From Xiphias gladius (Eukaryota; Chordata; Actinopteri; Istiophoriformes; Xiphiidae): a DNA stretch of 64,000 nucleotides. The DNA is taken from NCBI RefSeq assembly GCF_016859285.1, contig NC_053402.1, positions 4,269,031-4,333,030 of the forward strand, given 5' to 3'. Positions 46,237 to 57,525 of the stretch are shown here, one piece after another. Each line of letters opens with the position of its first letter. The stretch's first letter is position 1. A model generated the notes under the pieces. The model did no database searches and was not told where the DNA came from. It saw only the letters and a list, made by a program, of their open reading frames with translations. The position numbers were made by a program, and so were the translations under genes.

Positions 46237-46909
46237 GTAGTTACTATACACTGTGGCGAGAAAATAAACTTTTTTTGTGTTTTCTGTAACACCTGTCAGC
46301 ATTTTTTGGGTAACTGACATTCGTAAACACTAATGTGAATGTACGAGTAAACAGTGGTTTTCATTTGAGTTGTCCATTTAGAGGGGTCTAGTTTCTTGTC
46401 GACACCATAGGACCTAGATAATGCAGTAGGTGTTAGTCTGGTGTGTTTCAGAGCATGCACTGCTATTGGTTATGACTCAATTTCCTGTTAGGCTTAAGAA
46501 ACGTTGTGTGGGTGACTGGCCATGTTGCTTCTTGAATTTTGTGCATTAATGTGGCTATAGCAATTACTCGGAGACACTAACGTCTTTGTTTAGTTGGGTC
46601 ATGCTGTTCGCTTAACCAACTCATTGGGCTTTGTGTTTAATTTACCCTTTTGCATAAAGTCTAGGGGTTCACTTAGCTCATTAGATCTTTGGTTAAGTAG
46701 ATAACTAGGGGAAAGCATGCTCCACATACGATTGCTTTTTTACAAACCAGTTTGAAAGTTGTTGTAGCCAATGTACCCAGTAGTGTGGTAGCTCAGTTTC
46801 TTCTAGGCTGGCATAGCTGTTTTCTAAGTAATTTAGTATGCTAGGCTTTGGTTTTGATTTGACTTTGTTGTCCAGTTTGATCAGGTTGGGATACTAGCTA
46901 CAAGTATTA
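46237..46909. other. Probable 5' leader of the gypsy remnant
   Basis: TACACTGTGGCGAGAAAAT opens a stretch of T/G-rich sequence without frames. No LTR could be defined. Confidence 0.35.
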
Positions 46910-47940
46910 GATGTGGACATGGCCTCTGTAACTGAGTTTGTGCAGAATCTAGTGAAGAGTTATTCAAGGCCCTCAGTAAGGAGCAACAATTAAAGGTTGC
47001 AGAGCAGTTTGACATTGAGTTCCATATGCAATTGTGAAAGGACATTATTTTGTCTACATTAAAGACACACCCGGTTGAGCAGGAGGTATTGCCTAATGAA
47101 GGAGAGTGGAGCACTGAGAAAATGCCCACTGCAGTGACTAGTAGTTCCTCATTTTAGTGGTTTTAGAGCTACTTTAATGTTTGAGCCACAGAAGGAACTG
47201 CAGCATCAGCAGACATTAGAACGCAAGGAACATGCCAAAGAGCATGCTTTTGAACTTATGAGACTAGGACTAAATGTCCACTAACGTGAAGCTGAACTAA
47301 AACAGCAGCAGGAAATATCAGCAAATCTTAGAGCACTACCGTCAAAACCTGATGGATGATAAGTTTTCTGGTCCCTCAAAAAGTAACCAGTCAGGACAAA
47401 TTAGTTACTTTGATGTTGTCACTAACTTGAGACTGGTTCCTAAATTTTCGGAAGAGGATCTTGACACATTTTTCCTGTCATCTGAAATGTTGGTTAAAAG
47501 GTAAAAATTGCAGTTTAAAAGCTTACAAGCTAATGCCAGAGGCTTAGCGACAAAAATTTAGAAATTCTAGGAGACAAAAGTACAAAACGTGGAGTTTGTT
47601 GGAGAGTTAATTACTCTTTTTAATTGCTAGCGAGTTGCATCTGAAGTAGAGACCTTCCCACATTGTGTGAGCTTCTTTTGTTAGAACAGTTTAAGTCTAC
47701 TCTTCCTGACCATATAACTACTTACCTCACTGAGCGCAAGGTAAAAATGGCATCTAAGCACTTCAGAGTCATAGCAAATGATTATTCCTTGACTCACAAA
47801 GTCCGTGGGGACTGGAGTCAGCAGCTGGAAGATGGTTGGGTTAAGATGTTAAACCAACACTCATTTGGCCAACGTGAGTTTTGGTTGCATGAAGCAAAAA
47901 TGAAAGCAAAACTTGTGAGAACATCAGGTCCCTGAACAGT
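46910..47940 (+). pseudogene. Ty3/gypsy gag remnant (SCAN-like region)
   Basis: N-terminal text near 46918-47040 (ASVTEFVQN, then LFKALSKEQQLKVAEQFDIE in a shifted frame) and a later SCAN-like capsid segment in frame 47663-47935: LLLEQFKSTLPDHITTYLTE then VIANDYSLTHK. Stops and shifts abound between them. Gag builds the particle of LTR retrotransposons; the CCHC knuckle expected afterwards is not present, because the similarity stops where the minus-strand element begins. Confidence 0.65.
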
Positions 47941-48209
47941 CAGCCACCCTCACAGTGGTTTTCCCCAATACCATTCTAGGAGAAAAGAAAGAAAACACCA
48001 ACCAGTATCTTGCAAAAAGAAAAAACATCAGATACAGATTATCACATTATAATGAGATGTGAAATTCACAATATCATACTTTCACATTATCTCAAGTTAA
48101 CATTCACATTTCCATTTCCCCCCTTTGATTATACCACTCCATAGTAAGAGACTACAAAATAACTAAATACTATCGAGAATAAATGCATAAAGTATATGAG
48201 ATTACATAT

Positions 48210-50372
48210 TCACAATGGATATTTCTCAATCAATTTGCATTCTACCACCAGTTCCTTATTTTCGTCATCTGGGTCAGTCTTATGTAGTAGTGGCATCTGA
48301 ACCTGATCTCCAGGCATCACAACTCCAACCCATCTTAATATCATAGCTTTCGCAAGGGTCAGTAGCAGCGTACAAAAACAAAACATCACACACAGTGATA
48401 TAATAACTGCTATCAAAATCTGAATCAACGCTGCACCTAACACTCCGAATCTGTCTCGTAATCAAACATTAGCAGACCATCCAGCTCCTTGCGATGCGCC
48501 AAACGCATCCCTAATGTGCTTCAATGCATCTACAACACTAGTGATATTATCAGAGTTGTCAGGAATCAAAGTATACCAGGCATCACCAGCTAAGTTCAAA
48601 GCCACACATAGGCCACCTTGTTTAGCCAAAATATAATCAAGATATAATCAAGCCATATCATGTTTCAACAACGTCAGTCTGTGACTCCTTTGAGTATTTG
48701 ACATGTATTGAAACCCTTTTGTATTTTCATTTGTAAAACCATGTAAAGTGTAGGTGACATTATCAATATGATCAGCTAAAAATGTTACACCAAACCACGG
48801 AAATATTCCTATACCCCATTTCTCTCCAAGACTAATCCTCAAATGGTAGGACTCCAGATTGTGAAATTGTGCCAATTCCCTTTTCTTCCAACTGCCAGGA
48901 GCAGCAGTAGATTTGACCTCATCAGGTGCTTTTCCCTTCTGGACTGCAAGAACTTCATATGGAAGCTTTAACCTTGCCATGTAACAGCATCCGGTCCATC
49001 CATATGGCAGAAATAAGTATGCTTTATCACCACAAATTTCTACCTGCGCATGGGTCTGAAATTTCTAACACCGAGGCATCAAATCCATATGCTTTCCACC
49101 TAGTTTCTCTCTTTTGTAATGCTCGGTAGGATTCAGTCATGTCGTCTGGTGTCCGGTCAAGGTCATCAGGGTCATTGGTCATGTCTGACAGAATCCTCTG
49201 GATTGTTACAGATGAATCTAAATCAGTCTTGTTCAGAATTGATTCCTGAATTTCAGATTCCTTACTACTACTGTTCAAGCTAATCTCTATTCACAACATA
49301 GGCTTTTGAGTCCCATTAACAAAGTCCTCAGGTTTCAAAAGTCTCATAACAGGCATCTGTGTCCTGTTTACAAGCTCAGTCGATGTTTTATTTGTGGCTG
49401 CCCCTGTCACAACCTTAATTGTAGAATTTCCCAAAGTAACAGATGTGTCGTCACCAACATTATTGTACTATTTATTCCCTTCTGAGTCGTAACTAAAGTA
49501 TCAACTGGAGTCTTCATATTAACACTCTTAGTTGCTTCTGGAGCTAAAGTAGTATGTATCATCTGTCCACTATATATCCCCAAAGTAGTTGCTGTGGTGA
49601 GTTGCTCCTGAACTTTTCTAACTGTGGATACTTGAACAGGAATAAAACTTATCACAAGTGTCACTTTACGAGTTACGTATCCCTCCATCCAATAGTTTCG
49701 AAATGATAAAAATTTTAAGTGTGGTTCAAAATAAGTGCATGTATATTCCCCTTGGTCTTCCCAAGTAGCATTGTTCAAGACAAGCGAACAATCACCCTCT
49801 ATTTTCATCCACTTCATGTCATTGTACAACACATACTTCCTTTGATCACGAGGCACAATGTCAACATCAGGTCCTACTAACACTACATCTTAATCGCAAC
49901 TATTTTTCCACTTAGGAGGATTATTGCCACCAACCTTCCATTTACCACATGGACATGGAAGATAAGCCGCACTGCCTAATTTTGCCCTAATCACAGAAAT
50001 CGAAGAAATTGGTGTCAGTGTAGTCGTTCGAGGTGCAACTGTTGTTAAGAGCAATGCATTTGAACTTTCAGTAACCTTCAGGACTGGGAGGATAGGTTTC
50101 TGTTCCTTTTTCCCAATTTCCGGCCAGAGAGTTGACGCTGTAGTTGCCAACTCTCTTACTTCTTTAACAACTTGGAGTTGTGTGATCGTACTTGCATCGA
50201 TTACTACTAAAGTCAATATCCTAGTTCTAAACCCTGTCTCTGACCCCTCACTTTGAACTTGTGGATCATAATAAGAACACCTATAATCACCTTGATCCTC
50301 TTGCTGATGCCATCGTTCATAAAGGCTACGGTCACCTTCAATTTTTATTCTCCTCAGGTCATTAATTAACAC
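48210..50372 (-). pseudogene. Envelope-like gene with two Ig-like domains, broken
   Basis: Read from 50372 downwards. First an Ig V-type ending with DQGDYRCSYYDP (Cys of strand F), then a Ser/Thr-rich linker. A second Ig-like domain starts at YLPCPCGKW, crosses a single in-frame stop at 49890-49892 and ends DQGEYTCTYFEP. Another Ser/Thr-rich linker follows, then an ectodomain region (49278-48648, needing a frame change) and a membrane-anchoring end with ILIAVIISLCVMFCFCTLLL followed by a short acidic tail (to 48210). The transmembrane subunit pattern resembles retroviral envelopes: a conserved helical stretch with a Cys, then the hydrophobic span. The typical CX6CC motif is not visible. At least three lesions exclude full expression. 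Ig modules in an envelope-like protein are unusual. Confidence 0.6.
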
Positions 50373-50397
50373 ATACTTCCCTAGTGGTGATGCTGAC

Positions 50398-51240
50398 TCA
50401 TTTGCTCATCAAGCCTCTCTTGCACATCTTCTTGTCTTTGCCTTCATCACTGTCCTTCTTCTTTCCATGTTTAGCTCTCTCCTTTTCTAAAAATTCTCTC
50501 AAAGACGATGGACCCTTGCTCTCCGAGTCTCCATCGCTGTTTCCATTCTCACTTTCATTGCAGCTGTCATCTCCTTGGTCCTTTTTTCTCCACCTTTTGA
50601 CTCCTCTTCTCTCCGTTTTAGCCAGTATCCATCTGACTGCTGGGTCATATCCACCCATAATTTCATCCGAATCACTCTGATGATCATCTCCAAATTCCTT
50701 TCTCTTGATCCTTAGTCCACCCTTAGTTTCCAAACGAGCCATTAACTTTTTATTTTTGGTGCTTGTATACATCTTTATGGTTGTCTCTGCTCTTTCCATT
50801 TCTATCACTGGAAGTTGGAGATAAATCTCCTCAAACTTCACCTCCTTCTCATAAGGTGGGGGTTTTCTTTATTTGGGCCGTATGTGAGAATGGTGTATTC
50901 GTTTCTGCCAATAATTTTTTTGTTTCCTTTGCATTCTTGTTCTGCTCCTTTCTCCCTGTTATATTTTGCAGCTTCCAATAATTTCTGTCCCTCATTTTCA
51001 AACAACTGGAGAATGCCAAGCTCTGTTTGTCTTTTTTCTTTGTGTTTCGGTCCCTTTTTACCTTTCTTCTGATCTGCATTATATGTGGATATAAGCACCT
51101 GCATTGTTTTAATTACATCTGGGTTGAGTGTCCCTTACACTGGCCAAGGTTGGTCAATTTCAGGCCAATGCTTATGCCACTTTTCCGACATTTTTTCTAC
51201 ACCTTTAATTAGGGGATTACTCTTCTGCACAACATCAACC
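50398..51240 (-). pseudogene. Gag-like charged region of element 2
   Basis: From about 51200 downwards: EKMSEKWHKHWPEIDQPWPV, a stop, then QVLISTYNADQKKGKKGPKH and the basic segment to 50838; a second frame 50841-50398 reads IYLQLPVIEMERAETT, then a highly charged tract (RRGVKRWRKKDQGDD and runs of Ser/Glu/Lys). Position between primer site and envelope, the matrix-like start and the PVI-type text suggest a gag polyprotein remnant. No capsid fold or zinc knuckle is recognisable. Confidence 0.4.
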
Positions 51241-52434
51241 GGAGTAACCTCTCAAAGAGGCTCATGATTTTTATCAAGACGTCCCCCTGAAAGAGACTTT
51301 TGTATATTTAACATTAAAAAACAAACATATCTGTCCTTATGAATCAATAAATCACTTATTTTCAACCACAACCTATGTGTGGCTGTCACACATGAACCTT
51401 CTGCAGCCAGTCACACCGAGCTGAACCACCGCTGACACACCACGCAGCAGGCACACACACACACAGACCAATCGTTGAACAAACAAAGGCTATGAGCAGT
51501 TTACACAAAGCAAAAAATCACAGCAAACTCAATCATCATCCCAAATTTCTCAAAGTTAACTCATTCATACTTTTCCCTACTAAATGCACATTTTTGCTGC
51601 TCACTTTTCTCTTTTTCCTAAATTTATGCTAACTTAATGAGATGCAGACATTTAAATGAGAGGTCGCTTCAGACATTGTTCATCAACGAATGTTTGAGTG
51701 GGAGCTTACAATTGAATTTTCTAATTCTGCACCTCCAGTTCTTAGAACTGACCTGAGACATCCCCTAGTGACATTCCAGGTGTTATGGCCCGTATAACAC
51801 CGCCTTCCTAAGGGCTTCATCTGAATCCGCAGCTTGTCCTCTGTATTTTCTCTTTTTTCCTTCATATTACCTCTTTTACCATGTTACTTTCTCCTAATTC
51901 CTCCAGGCCTGGAGTTATGTTTCTATTTTCCATTCAAATTCCACTATTCTTTAAAAGCCAACTTTCACGCAGCGGCTAACCCGCATGTCTTACCGTTAAG
52001 AAAGATAAGGGCCCTGTCTTCATTAATCTTGCATGGCGTTTATTTAGCACACTTTACCGTTACTAATTAGTCTATTCTACAGTTTCCTACTTTAACTTCT
52101 TATTTTCTTCACGTCTTTTCTACTTTAACTTCTTATTTTCTTCACGTCTTTACTACACTACTCCCCCATTTGCAGTGCCCTAGCAATGCAACAAAACCCC
52201 AATTTAGAACGGAGCACCAAATCAAACATCAACACATCATGACATGCACACACAAATGATTCTTTTGTGGTGTGTCCGACCAGCAAATACAACAGCCTCA
52301 ACGAACAAACCAGCGTCCCAAGAATGTGAGGAATGCTCACCTTAACTGCGTGGAGCGGGAGTCAGCACGCTGATGCTGGTGAAGATACTGCAGGGCACAA
52401 CACGACCAAGTTCGTGACACCAAATTCTTGTAGT
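51241..52434 (-). other. Leader of element 2 and tandem repeat
   Basis: Contains the primer-site-like sequence at 52406-52422. A 33-bp unit (CTACTTTAACTTCTTATTTT...) is duplicated in tandem at 52087-52152. No coding similarity. Confidence 0.45.
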
Positions 52435-52748
52435 TTATTAGGTGGTGATGATGATGTGAAGAGGATGAAGGAGACTCTGCTGACACTGCCTTGATTGCAT
52501 ATAAAGGTTTATTACAAAGAAGTACAGCGTCAAATCAAACATCTGCAGATCTGCTTGTGAGAGGGTGTGAAGCCAATGAGCCACTCTGAAAAATAAGGCA
52601 GTAGTTTTCCTAAGAAAAGTCACTAACGTATGGTTTCAATCACTAAGCATTAAGTCCCTTTTCAGCCTGGGAGGCATCCTCTGAGGTCCCCCCAACCTAG
52701 GGCCTCTATGAGAACATATAAATTTAGCTCTGCATATTTAACCTTACA
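52435..52748 (-). repeat. 5' LTR-like block of element 2
   Basis: On the minus strand it starts TGTAAGGTTAAATATGC and ends AATAAACTACA, followed closely by the primer-site-like sequence. TGTAATAAACC and CTAATAAAC could serve as polyadenylation signals. Confidence 0.5.
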
Positions 52749-53025
52749 CGTCAAAGTACACATTCACCTCTCTGCTTTCCCATAAAGTGACTCCCTCTTT
52801 CCTGCAGTGGCCTGTGGATGCACTGTGCCTCCTGTGCCGAGCTCCGTCTCTTTCCCTTTGCCTCACCTGTAGCTCAGATGGGATGTCAGCTGTTCTCCCG
52901 ACTTTTACAGTCTCCTTTTTTATGACCAGTCCATAGTCTTGTGTGTTCCCTTCATTCTGGTTGTGTTTTTCTACACTGCTCAATCGCGGCATCCGTGAGC
53001 TCTGCTTCTCTAACGACTGGAACAC
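52744..53025 (-). CDS. Unidentified 93-codon frame next to the LTR
   Basis: An uninterrupted frame MFQSLEKQSSRMPRLSSVEK ... ends VNVYFDV. It is hydrophilic and basic, with no domain that I know. On the same strand CTCTATGCAG (about 53055) could be a splice acceptor just upstream. It may be a host exon next to the insertion, a transposon piece or chance. Confidence 0.15.
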   Translation of the reverse strand: MFQSLEKQSSRMPRLSSVEKHNQNEGNTQDYGLVIKKETVKVGRTADIPSELQVRQRERDGARHRRHSASTGHCRKEGVTLWESREVNVYFDV

Positions 53026-53211
53026 TGCAGGCTGCTTTGCATCTCATTACCTGCATAGAGACAGGTGGAAAAACACCCCTACAGAGACCAGTGCACTAAT
53101 AACTACATGCTGAACCCAAGTGTCTTTTCAGGTAATTGTAAAACCCTGCAAAAGCCCAGAGAGTTCCCAACCAAAACTAAACCACCACCAGGACCAGCCA
53201 TCACATACATC

Positions 53212-53217
<6 letters not shown>

Positions 53218-53303
<86 letters not shown>
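53218..53303. repeat. (AC)n microsatellite
   Basis: About 43 uninterrupted AC units. His-Thr or Cys-Val readings are artefacts. Confidence 0.98.
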
Positions 53304-53305
<2 letters not shown>

Positions 53306-53339
53306 CAGTCACCCTGGGACACTTGTAACTACTGTCTGG

Positions 53340-54285
53340 GAAAAGGGTCTCAGTCCCTGCAGCTGAAAAAGCTGAGGTTACAGCTGCTGTTCAGTTGCTT
53401 ACTAAGACCATTAAGACAGTTGCCCCTTGCATTCCTGTGGTTTCCTGGGTTAGCAGATGAGCCTAATTTACAATCAGTTTTGTGTCCTTGGTGGGGAGTG
53501 ATAAAAAGGTGCATTTTAGCATTCTCAAGGATAAAGGTCCCTTGGAATCTTTCATTTTGGAATCTGCTCCTCAGACAGTGACACTGGTGGTTGCGCCAAA
53601 GTTCAGAGAATGGGTTTCGAAGTTCTCACTGTCCCTCTACTTAACCTCTTTTTGCCTTCGAACTTAGTGGAAAATGAAGTTTCGCTTGGTGTGTGTCCTG
53701 ATCAGCAGTGCTGATCAGTGTGCTGTCTCATTCTAATTCTGAAAAATGTATAGAGGGTGAGCAGAAAAATCTATCAAATGTGTGTTTCCATTACCTGAAT
53801 TTTTGCAATCTGTCACTCGTAGTGAGTTGATACAGGAGCAGAAAGATGACTCCTCCCTGCAAGAACTGTTCTATCAGGTCCATCCAGCTGATGAGTTTGA
53901 GAGTTCTGTAAGGGTTATTCCTAGAGGATGTCTTGTGGTGAGAAAGTGGGTTCCTCAGAATGAAAATTTTGTTCGGCATGCCATTTTTCAAGTTATAGTT
54001 CCAACTAAACTAAGAAATCCAGTTTTGCAGACAGCTCATAATACAGTGGCAGGACATTAAAGGGTTCAGAAAATATATGATAGAGTTCTATGTTTTTTCT
54101 ACTGGCCAAGGGCTAAAAAGCGACATCTCGGCTTACATCAAAACCTGTCATACTTGTCAGATCACAGGCAAGCCAAATCAGCCCATCAAGCCTTCACCTG
54201 TGTCCTATAATCAGCAGCCAGTCAGCCTTTTGAGAATCTGCTTATTGATTGTGTTGTGCCTTTGCCCCAGTCTAAGGCTGTTAGC
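53340..54285 (+). pseudogene. Gypsy pol remnant: integrase zinc-binding domain
   Basis: A first frame (53782-54060) reads ELIQEQKDDSSLQELFYQVH, then RKWVPQNENFVRHAIFQVIVP and LQTAHNTVAGH, with the His pair of the integrase HHCC module. After a stop and a shift (54060-54076) it continues FYWPGLKSDISAYIKTCHTC with the Cys pair, then QITGKPNQPIKPSP. The catalytic DDE core does not follow, and at 54290 a mini-element interrupts. The upstream part 53340-53780 has gypsy-like but unreadable text. Same strand as the gag remnant at 46910. Confidence 0.7.
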
Positions 54286-54288
54286 ATG

Positions 54289-54352
54289 TGCACTGACCAG
54301 CAACAACATTAAAACCGGTAACTGTTTTTAATGTTGTGGCTGATTGGTGTAT
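54289..54352. mobile_element. Mini-element consisting almost only of two inverted ends
   Basis: TGACCAGCAACAACATTAAAA and the inverted TTTTAATGTTGTGGCTGATTG face each other with only about a dozen bases between. The end sequence is that of a known Tc1/mariner-type fish element; nearly the whole interior is deleted. Confidence 0.7.
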
Positions 54353-55753
54353 CTGCTAACTGATGTGTTAAAGTGCATGCTACCTTTTGCACAACATCAC
54401 AGCAAAGGCTGTTGTCTTTGTTTTCAGACAGTGAAGAGGACCATTACTTTCATCAGGGCTGGGGAGAAGGCAACATCAGCTGCCAGGACCACCTCCTCAC
54501 AACGTGGAGCCATATTACGTTAGACACAACCCAGGCCAAAACTGAGAAAGTTGTGGTGTTCACAGGTTATAGGAGCAATCACTTTTGTTGAAGTGATCAC
54601 AGGTGCAATCACTTTTGTTGCAAAGAGGTTGTACTTAGGGCCTGGATTTTCAATGTGGTCTATGTAACCTGTTTGTATTTAATAATACATGAGATCAAAT
54701 ATCATACACTTCAACTTAAAAAATAATATGATTAATATAATAATTTTTAATCATTTAACATTTTAGTGATATTGCAAAGAGATGTACTCATTTCTGTTGT
54801 ATACTTTATATTATATGTGACAATCTAGGTAGAAATAATGTCACAATGTAAAAAACGTGGGTACCTATGTGCTATTACCTTGTTTAATGTCCACATTTTA
54901 GAAGGGTATCCATGGAGCCTGAATGAGCACTAGGTAAACTTTGTAGGTCCCACATGTTTAATAACATGGGTTACTTGTGGCAAGCAAACGTAGGCAGACA
55001 ATTTGGGCCAAATTGGCATGCACTGGAGCTCGCTACCCATCTGGATTTGTATTAACATAGCTGAACATCCCAGTTATTTACAATTATAATATTGTCCAAC
55101 CATTAATTTGTATAAATGTAGATACTCATGCGTGTGTGACTGAGCACAGAGCCGATTCAAACCAGAATGAAGCAGTTCATGGGACTATTTACTCTTCTAA
55201 CATGTTTCCAACTCAGAATTTAAGTTATCAAATTTGGTGAGAGGTTACACTTTTATAAATATGTCTGTGACCTGCTACCTACACCTTATAAGCCTGCTAA
55301 TGCTAGCTAATGAACGTTAGCAGGCTAATATTAGCTCTTTGTTTATAAAAAACCATTAACTACTTAAAACTTGCAGTTCGTGATGTGCTGAATTCACAGC
55401 CACTGTAGAGCTGAAAGTTGGGATTCATATAGCTATATAGGGCTACAGGTTTGTGTGAAAAGAGCCAAAAAACTGCCCGCTGGCCTCCACTGTGGGGACA
55501 CTTCTGGTGGAGGCCCTGCTCTTAGGACAGCTCCAGTGTCGGGCAAGAAAATGCCACCAAAATAAAACAAAATGCACAACACCTCCACTGTTAAGCAAAA
55601 AGACCACAGAGCTATTTACTGCCAAGGCAAATACACATTGCTGTTTTACATGATTTTGTCCTATTAAATAAATCTATCAACAGGGTAACATTAATATATA
55701 TTAAACATACCAATGGAAAATGATTGGAAAATGATTGCTCCAATTTAGAAATA
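54353..55753. other. Non-coding stretch
   Basis: A short direct repeat (GCAATCACTTTTGTTG, 54575 and 54605) is the only structure noticed. Confidence 0.4.
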
Positions 55754-56188
55754 CAGTGCGTTCACAAAGTATTCAGAATTTTTTCACATTATGTTACATG
55801 TTATGTTACCAACCCCATAATGACAAAGCAAAAATAGAATTTTAGAAATTTTTGCAAATTTATTAAAAAGGAAATCTAAAATATAATATTTGCTCCGTTA
55901 AGCTTTCCCTCAACCCTGACCAGTCTCCCTGTCCCTGCCGCTGAAAAACATCCCCACAGCATGATGCTGCCACCACCATGCTTCCCTGTTGGAATGGTAT
56001 TGGGCAGGTGATGAGCGGTGCATAGTTTCCTCCAGACATGACGCTTAGAATTAAGGCCAAACAGTTCAATCTTTGTTTTATCAGACCAGAGAATCTTGAT
56101 TATCACAGTCTGAGAGTCCTTTAGGTTCTTTTTTGCAAACTACAAGTGGGCTTTCATGTGTCTTTCACTGAGGATGTGTTTGTCCTTC
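55754..56188 (-). pseudogene. Tc1-like transposon fragment (one end plus DDE core piece)
   Basis: It opens with the family end ACAGTGCGTTCACAAAGTATT (as at 14375) and AACCCCATAATGACAAAGC. The minus strand then reads [20 protein letters not shown] (first catalytic Asp region), [20 protein letters not shown] and [20 protein letters not shown]. The C-terminal third, with the second Asp and Glu, is missing between end and core, and the N-terminal end is cut by the next repeat. The frame is open for 76 codons, so this piece is less decayed than the copy at 14779. Confidence 0.8.
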
Positions 56189-56189
56189 T

Positions 56190-57120
56190 GAAAAATTGAG
56201 GACGTAGTTGAAAATGTTGTGGAAGTAGCTAAAAGCCTGTTTGAAAAGCTACTAAATATTGCTAGATGACATAGTGTATAACATATAAAATATTGTATAA
56301 CATATGATGATTGTTACCATATTCATGACTTCATCACGTTGTATTTGCATTCTGCATAGTGTCAGCCGGTTTCAGCCCTTGATCTGTTTTCTTCTCTCAT
56401 ACGCTCTGTGTTCACGTATACAGTATTTTGATACAGCGGAATTTCAAATAAAGCCGTTTCTTATTTACATGTTTTTTGTTTCTGTTGTCATACAACGGAA
56501 CAAGGATAAAATAGTGACTGTAACGCAATCCATTAAAACTAAATGTTAACCAGCAGTCACTTCCAAGCTATTTCCACGATGCTTGTCTGCACCTCAAAAT
56601 CCTGATTTTAGAACCACAGTGTCATCTGACAAAATCATCATACACATAAGTTAAAGACAACGGCTTTGCTGTGATTTCAGTTATATTTACTTGTTAAATG
56701 ATCACTCAAAGAGAAAGTTGGAAGCTCATAAACGTCTATGTCAACTGCCATGCGGCAAATTGAATGACACACGTAGAGAGGGGTGCCTGTTGAGGGAAAG
56801 CCTGACCTCGCTCTGACCACCTGACTACCTCTTTTTCAGGGGAAAGTAGCTAAGGTTTGTCCTACAATTCGCTAGATTTGTTTCTAGCTGCTTATTTGAA
56901 AAAAAGTTGCTAAGGGGGTGTGAAAAGTCGGTAAATCTAGTGACAAAAGCGCTAAGTTGGAAACACTGCCTGTAAATGCCCCCCGATGATGTAATACAAA
57001 ATGCTACCTAGGCTGACCGATGCTGTAAATTTAGCTGTCCCTCAGTCAGTCAGTCACTCAATCAGCGACAGACATTCGCATTTATTGGGCTGGCCTCGCT
57101 GTTCTATTCTATCAAAAAGC
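56190..57120 (-). repeat. Dispersed repeat, copy 2 (inverted relative to 26700-27625)
   Basis: Reverse-complement match over its whole length: for example CTAGATGACATAGTG / CATAATGTGCTAATTAGC region, GTATTTGCATTCTGCATAG, AAAGTCGGTAAATCTAGTG and CAGTCAGTCAGTCACTC. Non-coding. Confidence 0.7.
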
Positions 57121-57525
57121 TGTCACAAACACCAAATTCAGAGCCTGTCCTGTCTCGTGATTTTGTGCTGTCTGTCTTTCCTTTGCTGAAAGTCTCTCTC
57201 CTGCGTACTACTTGCTGCTTCTACCTGGACATCTTCACCTTTCTGCACGAGTTCCTGGCTGAAAAAGTATTAGTATTATTCCTTTTAACTTACAGTAAAC
57301 ATATCACATGTGCAGTACAGACGTATAATATCTAAAATAAAATCAATTCAATGGTAATCTTCAAAATTTACCATTATCTGACAATGACAAACTCTACTAA
57401 CAATGGAGAATCCTGTGTTTTCCTGCCTTAATATGTCTCATTACTGCAGATCTCGCACAGAGAACCTTACATCTTGATTAACGGAAAGGAAAAGATGTCA
57501 AACACGTTGACCAAGGTGATAAGAC
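57121..57525. other. Non-coding stretch
   Basis: Nothing recognised. Confidence 0.4.

Larger units (their letters stand above)
47990..52748 (-). mobile_element. Endogenous retrovirus-like element 2, minus strand, pol deleted
   Basis: Read on the minus strand: LTR-like block (52748 to about 52435), primer-site-like TGGTGTCACGAACTTGG (52422-52406), gag-like text (51240-50398), an envelope-like gene (50372-48210) and a polypurine tract AAAGGGGGGAAATGG (about 48127-48113). No pol is visible between gag and env. A matching second LTR could not be confirmed left of the polypurine tract, so that end may be truncated. Confidence 0.65.

Noticed and set aside
50384..51267. Plus-strand hydrophobic frames
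   Set aside because: They are the opposite strand of charged gag-like codons on the minus strand, which turn into Phe/Leu/Ser-rich text when reversed.
53103..53581. Open frames through the AC run at 53.2 kb
   Set aside because: Microsatellite translation with unrelated flanks.
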